From Stereum hirsutum FP-91666 SS1 (taxonomy: Eukaryota > Basidiomycota > Agaricomycetes > Russulales > Stereaceae), in contig NW_006763132.1 of assembly GCF_000264905.1 (NCBI RefSeq), positions 2,854,023-2,918,022 on the forward strand: DNA of 64,000 nt, given 5' to 3'. Below are positions 35,533 through 47,945 of the stretch, piece by piece (position 1 is the stretch's first letter; every line of letters begins with the position of its first letter). Under the pieces are notes generated by a model that made no database searches, was not told the DNA's origin, and saw nothing but the letters and a program-made list of their open reading frames with translations. The translations under genes were made by a program, and so were the position numbers.

Positions 35533-38061
35533 ATGTACTCAGACGCCATCGCGGCGCCCTCAGGCAGCCGCGTCGTCGCCTCCAACGCCCTCCGCAGCGC
35601 AGGCCTCATCGACAGAGACGAGCGCATGCGCGACGCCACCGACAAGCATCATGCTGCCCGAAAGACGACCTCCAAGATTCGCTCTCACAAACCACGTCTG
35701 ATCGACTCTATCAAAGGCGACTCGCACGGACCCGGACCCGGTCCCAGTCGTTCCTCAACGGTAAATACACCGTCGCTATTTTCCTTCTCTCACCGCTCTC
35801 TTGTACTCGACAGTCGGCATCGTCTATTCTCTTGTATGTAACACGTAGAGCTTACAATGTTCATCTTCCCGTCCTTCCCCTCTCTTCCCCCTTCCCTCCA
35901 CCCAACCCACCCCTCTCTCTCGACTGTCCTCTTACTGCACGTCCGTCCGTCCGTTGGTCTTTGCTTCACCAGCTTGCACAAAGGCTGGGTTCCTCGGCTG
36001 ATCCCCTCAGCATCCGAGGCGCCGCACGTCCCACCCCGGCAGGTCGTGTTCGCAGGAACGCCATCTCCCTCAATGGTACACGGGTCGAGCCAAAGGGACG
36101 GCCGATGACGGCCGTGCGGCCACTGGAGGTTTGGAGAGAGTTTGTTAACAGGAGATACAACCCAGAGTCCAGGTTTCTGAACCTCGAGGTCCGTCCATTC
36201 ATACATCTTTCCTTTCGTCTCTGAATATCGACGCTCATCTCACACCGCAGCGAATGTCTGAGGACGAAGAACTCGGAAAAGCTCGGGTCCTGCCACCTGG
36301 CGTGCCCGGGGCGAACGGGAGAGAAGCCGCCGTCATCTTCAAGCTTGCCGCTTCATTGAAGCCACCGGTATGTCGGGCGCTTGTTTTGCATGAAGTCATT
36401 GCTCAATCTCTGCGTAGGTCAAGACGGTGTCTCTAGCGAACAACAACTTGCACACCTGCCATGCGCTCTCGACTCTTCCTCACTACCTCCCCGACCTCGC
36501 CAATCTATCGCTAGAGAACAATAATATCAAGCGCTTCACCGACCTCGACCATATCAACATGAATACCGACAAGACGGATAAGTTCAAGTGCCTACGCGAA
36601 TTCATCCTGCTCGGAAACCCCCTCCGAACGAACGACGAATCGCACGGGCGAATGGACACATACAAGAAGTAAGCCACAAAATCACTTTTTTGTCTGACTC
36701 TCACCCAGCGGTGGCTCACCTTCTCACGCTCAGCAACATGCTTCGACGGTTCCCCACGCTAGAGATGCTGGACAAAGAACCGGTAACGAAGATCGCGTTC
36801 GACGGGCCCAGCACATCGAAAGCACCACACACCGGTCCTCGGCCTATAGCCACCACCTTCCCGTCCCAAATGATGCCCGCCTTCGTAGTCGGCGTCGACG
36901 GCGCCCTCGTCAGCTCCTTCTTCTCCAGGTTTTTTCCCCTCTTCGACACGCAGCGTTCAGCACTCCTCGACGCCTACTCCGACTCCGCAACCTTCTCCTT
37001 CCAAGCCAACACCTCCATCCCCGCCCGCGCGCGCATTCAAGGCTTCCAATACTCGAAGGAAATGCCACACCAGCGCAACCTCGAGTGGTCCACCTGGCTC
37101 GGCGCGGGCCACGGCGGCTCGCGCAATCTGAGTCGGATCGCGAACGCGGTGGAGAAGATGGTGAAGAGCATGCATGTGGGAAGAGAGGCGGTGATTGGCG
37201 CGTTGGAGGCGTTGCCGAGGACGAGGCATGAGATGGAGGGAGAGGGTGCCGGGGAGAGGTTTTGTGTGGATGGGTGGCCGGTGCAGCAGGGGGAGATGGC
37301 GTGTTTGTTTTTGTCGATACATGGGCAGTTTGTGGAATGTGAGTTTCTCTTCTCTTCACTTTCACGCGTTAGCATATTGGATACTTAACGGTGGGTGTGG
37401 ATGTGTGGTGTAGTGCCGACCGAAGGTGTCCGCTCCTTCGACCGATCGTTCATCCTAGCACTAGCTCCCGCAGGCTCAAGAGCGAAACTCGCAGGCTGGG
37501 ACGTCGAGATCCTTTCCGACCAACTCGTCGTGCGGAACTACTCGAGCCACGAAGCGTGGAAACCCGGTCCTTTACTCGTTCAGGCGCCGGATCCTTCTTC
37601 GTCTTCCACGTCTTCGTCTTCGGTGCCTACAACGAGCGCGGCGGGGACGGCGGCGCCGCTTTCGGTGTTGCAGATTCCGCCGGTGGTGCAGGAGGCGTTG
37701 AATCCTATCGTGCGTCTCTTTCTCCTCCTTCCTTTCTTTCTCCTTTCTTTGTGTGGCACAGACGACTGACGGTGTGCGTTGTGATTGTGTTTGTGATTGT
37801 GTTTGTGATTGTGAAATGAAGCCCGAGCCACAACGTTCCCTGGTGCTGCAGGTGTGTCAGCGGACGGGCTTGACGGTCCAGTTCGCGGTGGAGTGTTTGG
37901 CGGGGAATGGATGGGAATTGGATAAGGCGTTGGCGAATTTTGAGCAGGTTAAGGTGTGTTTTATTCTTCCGGATCTGCCCAGATTTTGGTGTAGATGCTG
38001 ACGGTTGTTGGTTTGTTTGATATAGAGCACGCTTGGACGGGAGGCGTTTTTGACTTTGTGA
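35533..38061 (+). CDS. MEX67: MEX67/NXF1 (TAP), bulk mRNA export receptor
   Basis: Eight exons, 35533..35760, 35973..36188, 36251..36367, 36418..36668, 36734..37338, 37414..37709, 37822..37953 and 38026..38061, sum to 1881 nt (626 aa). Residues 1-130 are basic and low-complexity. Leucine-rich repeats span about 175-300: [34 protein letters not shown] and [13 protein letters not shown]. The NTF2-like domain that would pair with Mtr2/p15 spans about 310-520: [20 protein letters not shown] and [27 protein letters not shown] Ser/Pro linker leads to the C-terminal UBA-like TAP-C module ([35 protein letters not shown]), which binds FG nucleoporins. The protein carries mRNPs through the pore. The domain order is complete. 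The first intron is long (212 bp) and CT-rich. Confidence 0.96.
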
Positions 38062-39308
38062 TGGACTTTTGTTTCTGGCCAAGACGCCGTCATCGTCGAA
38101 TCGTTTTAGGCTTTGCCGAGATGTAGTCTTTGGTCTTTTATGGCTTCCTAGTTTTGTTTTTCCACTTTTCTTTATCGTTCACCGTTCTATCTATTTCAAG
38201 TTCTGTCAACGCGAGTGATTAGTCTGTTCGTCATATGTACCGTCACCGTCGTCGTGACGAATCACATCCTGAACCATTCACATAGCCATCGACGTCCAAG
38301 CATACGACGCCTAACCAAACGACGTTGACTCTTTTTTTCTTTTGTTTTTCTTCCTCGTCTTTGTCGAATCCGAACCCAACGAATCGCATACAACCCTCCA
38401 TACAGCCCTCCATACAACCCTCCATACAACCAACCCTCCATACATACAACCAACCCTCCATACTTACTCTCATACATACATACTCGATACAATACGTACA
38501 ATATCTCTATGACCTCCTTTTACCTTCCACTCATCTACATAACAAATCGTAACTCGTAACTCGTAACTCAGCCGATTGGCAACTGGCGAACGCGAAAGTA
38601 CGAATGTATATTCTGTCTTGACGATTCTTTTCTGCGCGGTTGGTTGGATGGAGGGTGACCAGGCAGGATTGAATAGTGAATGTGTGGCCCTGGGTGGCGC
38701 GCTACACAAGTTCGTTAAGCGCCCTGTTGCGGGGCAACGACCGGGTCCGGAGCGTTGGGCGCCAAGCACTCGCCAGTTGTGCCACAGCGAGGACCACATT
38801 TAAATATTGTATCTTATTGTATGTACTCCTCGCTCGTCAACTAGTACGGACGGAATCCTTCACCACCATGACTAGCAATATTTACTTCTGCACGCCCATT
38901 TACCTGCACCAGAAGAGCGACTCGGCGAGCGCTTCCACGGCTCTCGACGTTAACGTTCCTATATATTCAGGACCCAGGTCGAGCGTGGATGATGGCTGTC
39001 GTCGATTTCAACGCCTCATGGTATGGAAGAGTCAAACCCCCTGAGCGCTTATCTTAGCTCTTTTTTCTTTTTCTGTCTGATTGTTGATCTGATGGGCTTG
39101 AAGCATTCATGAACGTTCACAACCGAACCTCCAAGGGACTGTGCTAGTGCCGACGTCCTTGGGAGCCTGCGTTGACCCTCGTGCTTTTTCTTGCGCCCAC
39201 TCTCTTTCTCTCAATCTCTCGCAAGAGCGTGACGAGCATCTCCACGACGTGCTAGCTTCATCCTCTGCTTCCTCGCACCTATAACGCGTCGAACACACTA
39301 GGTTTACG
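38062..39308. other. Intergenic, 1.25 kb with a simple repeat
   Basis: MEX67 3' flank and promoter of the next gene. It holds an ACAACCCTCCAT-type simple repeat (38391-38486). Several short frames exist on both strands, none convincing. Confidence 0.5.
38391..38486 (+). repeat. Simple repeat, (ACAACCCTCCAT)n, imperfect
   Basis: Units of CCCTCCATACA or CCCTCCATACAACCAA follow each other for about 95 bp in the 3' flank of MEX67, ending in CATACATACATAC. Confidence 0.8.
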
Positions 39309-42300
39309 ATGATTTCTGGTGCGCGTCGAGTTCTCGATTGGATCTCGCCCGAAGACGCGAACACGAACGCGAATGGCAACGCCAATCCCCACGACGAGGA
39401 CGGCGGTGACGATGACGCGCCCGTGATCCCACTTCCTGACGACGAAGAAAGCAACGTGAATACCATCGAGCGCGAACACGAACAGACTCCAAGTCCAGAG
39501 CACAGCGTGTTAGAAGTTCACGTTCCTGCTTCGAGTGGAAATGGTGGTATCCGGGACTCTGAGGAGAACGGTAGAGATCGTAGGCGTACGCGCAGAGGTA
39601 GAAGGAATCGAGGAGAGGACGAGGGCAGACGGCCGGAAGACGACATGGTGCCAGTTATCCCGCCTAGGTTGAGCGATGCGGGTTCTGGGTCTGAGGAGGT
39701 CAGTCGACCCACGCCGCCGCCTATGCCGTCCATGCCAATTATCCCAGTGCGCGAACATCGTGCGTGCTTTCCTGTTTATTGCCATTTCTTGTATCCCGAC
39801 CTTTTTCTTTACAGGACGGTCTGTCAGAGTGGAAGAAGTTTCCGAATCTCCGGACGGTTCGACCAGTACTGATGAGCGGCGAGAACCTGTCGCGAATCAG
39901 AGGGCGGCCACAGAGATCCAAACTCAGGGTCGGGGTTATTCTGTTTCAGTCCTTCCACAAGGTTGGGGCGGGTCTTATGTGGCTGACAGCCCTGGCACTG
40001 GAGCATTCGTACGGTCACCTATGCGAGCCCCAATATTTGACCCGCATGGGCAACCGTTTCCCAGCACGGTTCGACGTCGTGATGAACAAAGCCAGAGATC
40101 CACCCGACGGGGCTCGAGGGGTCCGAGGACGGTGTATGGGGGCGAATCTATCGTACCTTCGGGATATGCGGATGATCGTAGACGCAACTCGTTTGACGGT
40201 GAGCTACTCTTTTGGCTTCCATTCAGCATCCCAGGTTGAAGTTCATTGGCATTACATAGAGGCCGATGCATGGAGTCGTGCACCCCATAGTAGCGCCCCA
40301 TACGACTCACGAACACCTGCAATCCCTCGCCAAAGTGGTTACGGATCCTCACGTCGTCGCCCACGAAGTCGTTCTTTCGGTGTCACTGCAGAGCCTACTA
40401 CCGACGGCGACACTGTCTACCCCATCGACTCTGCCTCTCGTCGGCGTAGAGCAGATTCAGAAATTCGTGACCCAGACCGTCATGACGGCCATATACCTAT
40501 AATACCTCCTCGGGATATCGCTCCTGGCCTTTGGGGTACGACGCAGCCAGGTTACGCCCCGTCAACGGGTCCTTATAGCCGACGCGACGGTGAGGGTATG
40601 GCTTACAGCCATGTGGACGGTGAGGGTAGGGTTTTTCAACCTCCTTATTTGCCCGGAACTCGATATTGGCCACCTCCCAGTCCTGGTTATGCACCGGCTC
40701 CGATACCTATCCCCCCGCCGCCGGGCGTGGCTTTTCCTCCGGTACCGATGGTACGAGTTTACTGATTATAAGCGAACGTCCGTGGTCTCATACTTGCTTT
40801 GTGATTAGGATTCATTTCGCCCACGGAGACAGACTCCTTCGGACTTAGGCGCGTACACGGAGACATTTATGCCGCCGATGACAAGCCAAAGTCGGAAAGA
40901 CCGTGAAGATGTGAGTTTCCTTCGTCAGACGAGAGATTGCGCTTTGCTGACGATATTCTGTGATTTGTAGTTGCAAGCGGTAAGAGCTATTGTAGTTGTT
41001 TTACCCAATGGCGGTACCTGACTCGCTTGCAAACTATCCAGCCTTCAGCTCAGCCGGTATGTTATAGTGGATTTGTGTGTCTTTATCCTCTTTCTGATCG
41101 CCACACATCCCCACAGACACATAATGAAAGATCGAAAACAAGCTTTTTTGGCGTACGTATCTGTCCCGACTCGCTATCGGCTTGGTCAATAATCAATACG
41201 TTGTCAAACAGAGACAACATACTGGAAAACCGATCACTTCATCTAGACAGGTATGTATCTCTTCTTGAATCCTATGTGCCATACCATGTGGTGTCCGTGC
41301 TCAAGTCGCCCAGACAGGTGTATACCTCCAACCCGACAGAGTCGCCGAGTTCACCGTATATGGACATAATTGGGACGTGACGCTCGACATGCTCGACGAG
41401 AGGGCCCGGAGAAGACCAGCACCGAGATTAAATGGAGACGATCTGTATATTGAGCCGGCTGTGGCTTCGTATATGGTGAGTGTGACTGATTTGATGAGGG
41501 ACTCACTCGGTAAGCCGTCTTGCTTCGATAAGTTGTAGTTCATGCTCATCTGTTCCCGCTCCTTGTCGTGTCTGGCCACGCTGATAATAGTGCCGTTGAC
41601 TGAACACTACGCCGAACCCGATATTGAGGTCATCAAGGATATGTCCTGCACATTTTTGAGCGCGTTCGCTTCTCCGGATAGTGCGTTCTTTATGCGTTTA
41701 CATCGTAGATCCCCCAGCTGTCTGGTGGCCTACCCTGAAGATGTCGATATTTACCCTTGTATTGCCGTTGGTAGCCCTGTGGCGTCTCGCTATCAACCCC
41801 AGCCTCCCTCAATCTGTCCACGATGCTCTGCACGGAACAACAACAGCAATGACTTGGCCAGCTGTGGTTAACCGCTTCAGGAGGTGGCACTTCCCCGATA
41901 TCTACTTCGGTGAGTACCCGCACACGCGGCCTCATAACCACCTAGCCACTCCTATGTTGCGGGGTTTTTGACGCGTCCTATCTTGTTGCGTCGATCTGCT
42001 CAGACTGGCAGATACAAACAAGCTTCACACAGGCAACGGTGAACCTGAATGCACGAGGCCGAACGCAAGTAAAGACCGTGTGGCGCGCCTTCGCGAAACA
42101 AGGTGCCGGACTCGTAGCTATGGGCTCTATATACGACGAATTCGTGATGATGGAAGACCCTTCCAATAGCTCATATGCACCAAGTCCAGTGCTCCAGATT
42201 GAAAGTAGGATGTTCCAGGTGAGGGACGTGTTCGTCGAGGAGCTGTTCAGTCCGGCGCCGTGGCCGTTGGATATGCTTCCGTCACAAAGGTACGCTCTAC

Positions 42301-42643
42301 GAAGAACGGTTTTACTTCCGGGAGATGTGTCCACTGATGAATGTACGTCTGTTTGTTTGGCGATGTTAGGTTGAGTACGAGAGCCGTCGTTCTCGAATCA
42401 CGGACACTCCTTCGAAAATTCCGCGAAGGCCGTATGGTCTTGGGATTTCTGGTCGCCTTCAGCGCCGTCGTCACTGCGCTGCAACCTATTGTCCAGCTCG
42501 CATCATCTGCTGCCGCATGGGTATTGACAGGATTGGGAATCGTGGCGGCTCTGATCGCGGTGGTATCTGTGCTGCTGGAGCAGGTCGTCAAGAGGATGGA
42601 AAGACAGGGGATGTTGAGTCTTCAGGACTATGACAAAGTTTGA
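39309..42643 (+). CDS. Hypothetical Pro/Arg-rich membrane protein
   Basis: A multi-exon gene of unknown function. Exons at 39309..39759, 39815..40198, 40260..40750 and 40809..40910 join in frame. They encode a long disordered region rich in Pro, Arg, Ser and Asp, with repeated VIPP/IIPP words (MVPVIPPRLSD, PIIPPRDIAPG). A run of micro-exons between about 40971 and 41340 could not be fixed exactly. From about 41345 the exons ..41475, 41539..41680, 41709..41909, 42004..42289 and 42370..42643 again join in frame. They encode VAEFTVYGHNWDVTLDML, three to four hydrophobic segments (SIFTLVLPLVALW; GFLVAFSAVVTALQPIV; WVLTGLGIVAALIAVVSVLL) and a short polar tail. The layout suggests a long disordered N-terminal arm anchored by C-terminal membrane helices. 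No family is recognised. Confidence 0.75.
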
Positions 42644-43605
42644 AGGAGACGACATCAAGGTCCCGCAGCAAGGGCCATTACGACTCGGGATTTGAAAGAG
42701 CAGTAGCCCGTAAGTGGCTTATTCTACCATTATCATACACATACCCATATGTGCGAGGATACCTTTGACTTCGGATGCTATGGGGCACGCTTTCGACCCT
42801 TGAAGAACAGTCTCCAGTCATTTACTTGGGCCACACTCAAGTTCTTGGCAGGCCCCCAACACTTCTTCTTCTCCTATTCAAGCCTCCTGATTTTCTTTCG
42901 AAGATGATAGCAAGCTCCTGTAGGGTCTTTCTGCAACCCCACACACCTCACGCCCTTGTTTAACACATGCCCAAAATATTCGGTCATATCGTGAGAAACT
43001 CCCTTTCTCAGAGAAGGAATCCTCGGCACAAATCCTCGGTTCGGGCCCGCTCTAGCTTACACTGTATGTTCATCCTACGTCAGCACTACGCTCGCCCCGT
43101 CCCAACCGGCCCCACTATTCCAGCCTCTTCGACCAAGGGCCCCGAACTCTACTCGAGACCACAATTAGGTCGCCGTTTCAACTCAATGAAACGGCTTCGA
43201 AAATTCACATCCTCCGAGGCTGAACTTGCTTCTTCCTCTTGAGCTGGTCCATGTCTCTCATATCTCATCATTCACGGATGGGCTCCGGAGGATGGCTTAT
43301 ACCCTCTGAATGATGGTTAAACAACTTGTTGTAGTGTCGTACACCATGGCCCACACCTATTCGAGAACCGACTGCCACACCCTGTACTCCAATTTGAGAT
43401 TCACTTAATGAATTAATGGTCCCGAGGAAGGAAGGAACCCGATCCTTGAATCGTTTGATGAGATGCGCTTTATGAAATCGGGAGTTCACCCCTGTGCATG
43501 TATAATTCCGGCCTATATACATTCACATTTTCCTCGGCTTATTTGATACCTCCTCATCCTCTGCTCTCTTCATCTTCTCTTTGCTCACTGTCACCTCGTC
43601 CTGAG
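42644..43605. other. Intergenic, upstream of the terpene-cyclase gene
   Basis: This 960-bp stretch was read on both strands for a HAD-phosphatase domain that normally precedes the downstream cyclase domain. Neither its DxDxT/V-type start nor any other HAD motif was found. Frames such as 42967-43242 are basic and low in information. The last 60 bp are CT-rich, like a transcription start. Confidence 0.6.
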
Positions 43606-45275
43606 ATGAAAGGTACGCTGACCTTTCTACACTCTTCTACACCATGCTCTTTCTAAAACATGTCTTACTTTTATGGCCGTATAGGGCTGAGTAGTAAACT
43701 CGACCCTACAGCATTCACTGTCGATGTCTGCGAAGTCTTACCCTCTTCGTCCTCGTCGCCTTCGGTCTCTCCTAAATCTGCTCTGCCTGGTTTGCCTCCT
43801 CCCGTTCCCACAAAAGCCGTAGCGCCACATTCCACCCTCCGCTCTCATGCCAGGTCCAAGCGTGAAAAATGTGACATATCGAAGAATGAGGCCTACGTGC
43901 TCGTGGTTTCTGACATCGACAGCGGCGTCGGCTTTAAGGAGCATGTCGTTCGATCGCCGAACGGATGCGCCGATGGATATCGAGATACAATCGTCAGGGC
44001 AGAATGGTTCTTGACGGAGAATGCGAGGAGATTGAAGACGATTTCAGACAGGGGAGTCGTGGTCGACGAGGTACGTACTCTCTGCAGAGTTCTATGGAGG
44101 CCTTATTTCGCGTCGCTCATGTAGAGCTATCCTCAGAATTTCTCTCAGCTCTTGATCCTGGACGCTACCCACAACGCGAGCCTGGTGGACGATATCAGGC
44201 ACTCGGAGGGGAAGTTTCACTTCTTTCGAGGTGAGAGTCTTGTCTAGTCTTGTTCGAGAGTATCACGCTAGTAGGAAGCTCAATACAACTTCTTAGCAGC
44301 CGAGATGAAATTAATTGTGACCGCCTCTTTTCCGTGAGTGCTAGTCCACACCGATCCGTCTTCCTCTAAACCCGGCCCATAGCACTCTTTTATATACATA
44401 CCCTAACGGCACACTCATGGGCGTAGATTTGACCTCGACACGACCTCCCTCGGTCTCAGTGTGGTACCCAATATCACCGATGAGCTTCGGAATCGGGTCA
44501 TGGACGAGATGCTCACCTACCGTAACCGAGATGGAATCATCCAGACCTATTTCGATCACACACGCCCTCGTATAGGTAGGTTTAGCCCCACTTCGATCTT
44601 TTCACGTTTCCCTTTTCCAGGACCTTGGACTTCGAACATCTCGTTTTCCATATTCCTTTTCGCTGGGCATAGACGAATTTTAGTACTAAAATGCAATGTC
44701 ATTCTACACTAACAGACCCAGTCGTCTGTGCGAACGTCCTCGCCCTCTTTTTCCGATATGGCCGTGGTCACGAACAAAAGCTAGCACCAACGGTGAACTG
44801 GGTCGAACAATGTCTAATACATTCGGCTTGCACGCACGGATCACGCTACTACGCCACCGAAGAGCAATTCTTCTTTTTTATCGCCCGTCTCCTCAACACC
44901 CTCTCTTCAGCTCCCATGTCCCGCTCGGGACCAAGTGCTACTGCCGCTGCTCAGCTCTATACACGTCTCGCTCCGCTCCTGCGTACTCGTATCCTAAACA
45001 AATTCGGTGCCCACGGCGATGCCCTCTGCATCGCGATGCGCATCTATGCCGCCGCGAGCGTCGGACTAGTGGACAGTGTTGATCTAGAGAGGTTGAGGTC
45101 GACACAGGAGAAGGACGGGAGCTGGACGGATAGCTGGTATTATAAGTTCCCGAGCGTGGGGCAGATGGCGGGGAATGTAGGTGTTACTACAGCTGTTGCA
45201 GTCGAGGCGCTGAAGTTAGCGAGGGAGGTGATGGTTCCGGAGGGCAATGGGCACACAGGAGATACTACAGAGTGA
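43606..45275 (+). CDS. DxDTT-motif terpene cyclase (class II beta-type domain), HAD half absent
   Basis: Six exons, 43606..43612, 43685..44070, 44125..44230, 44300..44333, 44427..44575 and 44716..45275, sum to 1242 nt (413 aa). The N-terminal 75 residues are Ser/Pro low-complexity. The remainder matches the C-terminal part of fungal HAD-terpene-cyclase fusions (AstC and drimane-synthase type): FSQLLILDATHN, then FDLDTTSLGLSVVPN with the DxDTT acid motif at Asp180-Leu-Asp182, then [33 protein letters not shown] split over two exons, GSRYYATEEQFFFFIARLL, GAHGDALCIAMRIYAA and GVTTAVAVEAL. Fusion relatives protonate farnesyl-PP to drimanyl-PP and dephosphorylate it with the HAD half. Here the HAD domain is missing, so the protein would release a diphosphate or need a partner, or may have changed role. 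An alternative start at 43660 (MSYFYGRI) reads into exon 2 without the first intron. Confidence 0.82.
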
Positions 45276-45525
45276 CGGCTCAGACCGCGTTGGAGTATAA
45301 CATAAATCTGTAGATGTTTTATTCTGTTTTACTTGATAGTGTTGTCGGAACAATGGGTCACATACTTACCATACTAGTCACTATATTGCAATCGGACAGA
45401 GACGACACAATAATAATTCAGGATCAGTTCAATGATATATTTTACTTGTATTCGCATCGAACACGATCTCGAGGGACGGATTGAGTCTGACGAGTTTATT
45501 TACAAGATCAGACGACCTCATTCCT

Positions 45526-47945
45526 TCATTTTTCCCACTCATTTAATACAAAGGGCAAGTTGTCAAAATCAGTCATCACGGAATGGAAATCTGTCGAGTC
45601 TGTCAGGCCTGTGACGACCATATGGACTGCGCACACGCACCATCAGGGATAGTCGTGATATTGTCTCTTTTCAACTGCAAAACTTGTCTTGTCTCGTTTG
45701 TGAACTGTGGCCAAGCAGCTGTGAGGTCGAATTAGCGCACGCCACTGCATAACTCGAAGGGACCCAGAGCTTACAACCAGGGTTGAGGTCGTTCACGAAG
45801 TTGATGTAGAAGTCCCTCCATGTGATGGCAAAGTCATCCTCCACCGCTGCAACCGCAGGTACTGGCCCAAAGATGAGTGGCAATTCCGAAGCATGAGAAA
45901 CTAGGGTATAACAATTCGTCATTAGTTATGATCTCACACTTCAATTTAACTAGTAAATTCACCGCCAAGTGTCACATTATTTCCGGGAATAAACTCCCGG
46001 AAATGATACACGAATGTCGGCTGAAGGGAGGCCGCGACATCCAAGAAGCGTCTTCTGGCGGAGAGGAACATGAAATCTCCATACCAAGCCGCAGCTCTGT
46101 CGAACAACGAGTCACCGGTATTGAACGGTGCACCTTCGCTTGGATCATTTGCTGGGTAGAATTTATGGAATTGATCCAGGACGTCGGAGGTAATGAGGGT
46201 CTGGTCGATCACGGAGGCGCGGACGAAGTTGTCGAAGGCTAAATCCTGGGTATATCCCGTCAGGTTGAGGCCGAGAAGGCTGGCAGAGAAGGAATTTCCT
46301 TCGTTCAGCTAGGTAGTATCAAGACGTCAGCGCGTTTTATATGACATTGCATTTTCGTTCTACTACCCACATTAGTTCCTGCGATCATAGGAATATGTAA
46401 GAACTCTCCAGACGCGATGGTCTCAGAAGCCCGAGCAGGAGAAAAGCTGCCAGGGGCGACAGTAGGCTGCCAGACCTGATTGTTGAGTGTTGTAGTAATT
46501 AGTGCGTTGCTGAAATTGATCAAGGACTAGAGAGTGTAGATGATGATTTGGTCAAAAGTGGAAATCAACAGGAAGCGACTGGAATTTGTACTTACCTCAG
46601 TGGGTGCATCCTGCAAGCATGCAAACGCTGTGGGGCCAGCGCTGCATCCTGTCGCGTTCAAAATGAGTGCAAAAGGCTTTCCGGGAGCGTCATAAGTACT
46701 GGGTGGAGGCGAGCTTTTGCTATGGGGAGATAAGTGAGATGGCAAGGCAAACCATGTTGGGAAGGTTCTTACAAAGGACCAGTCATGGAATCCATGATGG
46801 CGCCTCTGAACAACCCAGCGGAAGCGTTGTAAACAATCTGGGCTTCGACACTTCCTGCGCCAGCAGACTATTTTGAAATAGTAAGAGACGCTCAATTGTC
46901 CAGCTAAATGTGTCGCACCTGCCCCCAAATCGTAACCTAGTGGAAGCGGTCAGTACGGAAAAAAGACTGAATTGCATAAGCTTCTGATACCTTCGAGGAA
47001 TCACCTCCGAACGTAACAATATTTTCTTGAACGAACCTGAGTGCGGCCGATTGGTCCTGAAGACCGTTGTTGAGGTCTTCGACGGCCATATCTGCGCTCG
47101 CAAGCTATGCTACGGTCAGCGAAACGCAGTCAATGACGATACATGTTATAGTAAGTGTACTCACGAAACCAAAGGTGTTCACCCGGTAGTTTCTAATGGA
47201 CGATGAGTATTATTTTCATCCACGAGGGTGTTCGACACTTACGCAGACACGAATATGATGGGCTTGCCAATTTCCATACTCCGCTGTACTAGAACTGGAA
47301 ATCTGTCAGTTCAAAGCGACAGTGAAGCACGAAAGAATCTGCTTACTTGTCGCATTATACTCTGGGTCGGAGGCTGCACTACGAGACGAGGACGCAGAGG
47401 CTGATTATGCATTGGAGCTGATCTGTCCAATAAATCGCTTACCCTGTATTGAAAGCGCCACCCTAGCAAAAACTTCTGTATCATTCGATCATTCAAACGG
47501 AGAATCTCTCTTCACGCACATAGACCCATACAAGAACGGGCAAGGCCGAATCGGTGCTGACATTCTCGGGCCTCCATACCTACAATTCGCACCCATCAGT
47601 GAACTGACAAGGAGTGTATTTTGCAGGACTCACGTTTAGGAAAAGACAGTCCTCACCGGTAGGTGCCCCCAGACTTGATGATGGTGGTTGTACACATGCG
47701 TTTCCGAACATCGTGGCATTCTGAACTCCTGTGAACGTTTGGTTGATGGGAACCGGGGCCTTGAAACGAAGAGAACCAACGGGTGGTTGAGCGAAGGGGA
47801 TCCCTAAAAACCTTTCGATGCCACCATTAGCCTCGAGACCCTCGAATACACCGATGGTTAGATTGACTCGGGGCCCAGAAGCGAGAACATCGTGAATAGA
47901 TGAGTTGATAGAAAGGAGACTCGATATCACAGACAGCAGTCTCAT
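45526..47945 (-). CDS. Carboxylesterase/lipase, type B (copy 1)
   Basis: The gene runs from ATG 47945 to TGA 45526, with about 13 introns of usual size. Exon 1 is 47634..47945 and exon 2 is 47520..47579. A signal peptide (LLSVISSLLSINSS) is followed by the alpha/beta-hydrolase motifs of PF00135: ERFLGIPFAQPPVGSLRF, EDCLFLN, GGAFNTG (oxyanion loop), NYRVNTFGF, VTIWGQ then SAGAGSVEAQI (GxSxG nucleophile split by an intron), the acid-residue loop LNEGNSF, and SHASELPLIFG (catalytic His). It ends VLNEWEK. The closest annotated relatives are basidiomycete carotenoid-ester lipases, so long-chain or xanthophyll esters are plausible substrates. It is a close tandem paralogue of the next gene, with the same introns. 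All triad residues are intact. Confidence 0.94.

Noticed and set aside
38391..38486. CRISPR-like array
   Set aside because: The repeat units are short, imperfect and without unique spacers; it is a simple microsatellite in a fungal genome.
42644..43605. Possible HAD phosphatase exons in front of the cyclase domain
   Set aside because: No Asp-x-Asp start motif, no conserved HAD loops and no long frame on the plus strand; the frames present are basic and low in information.
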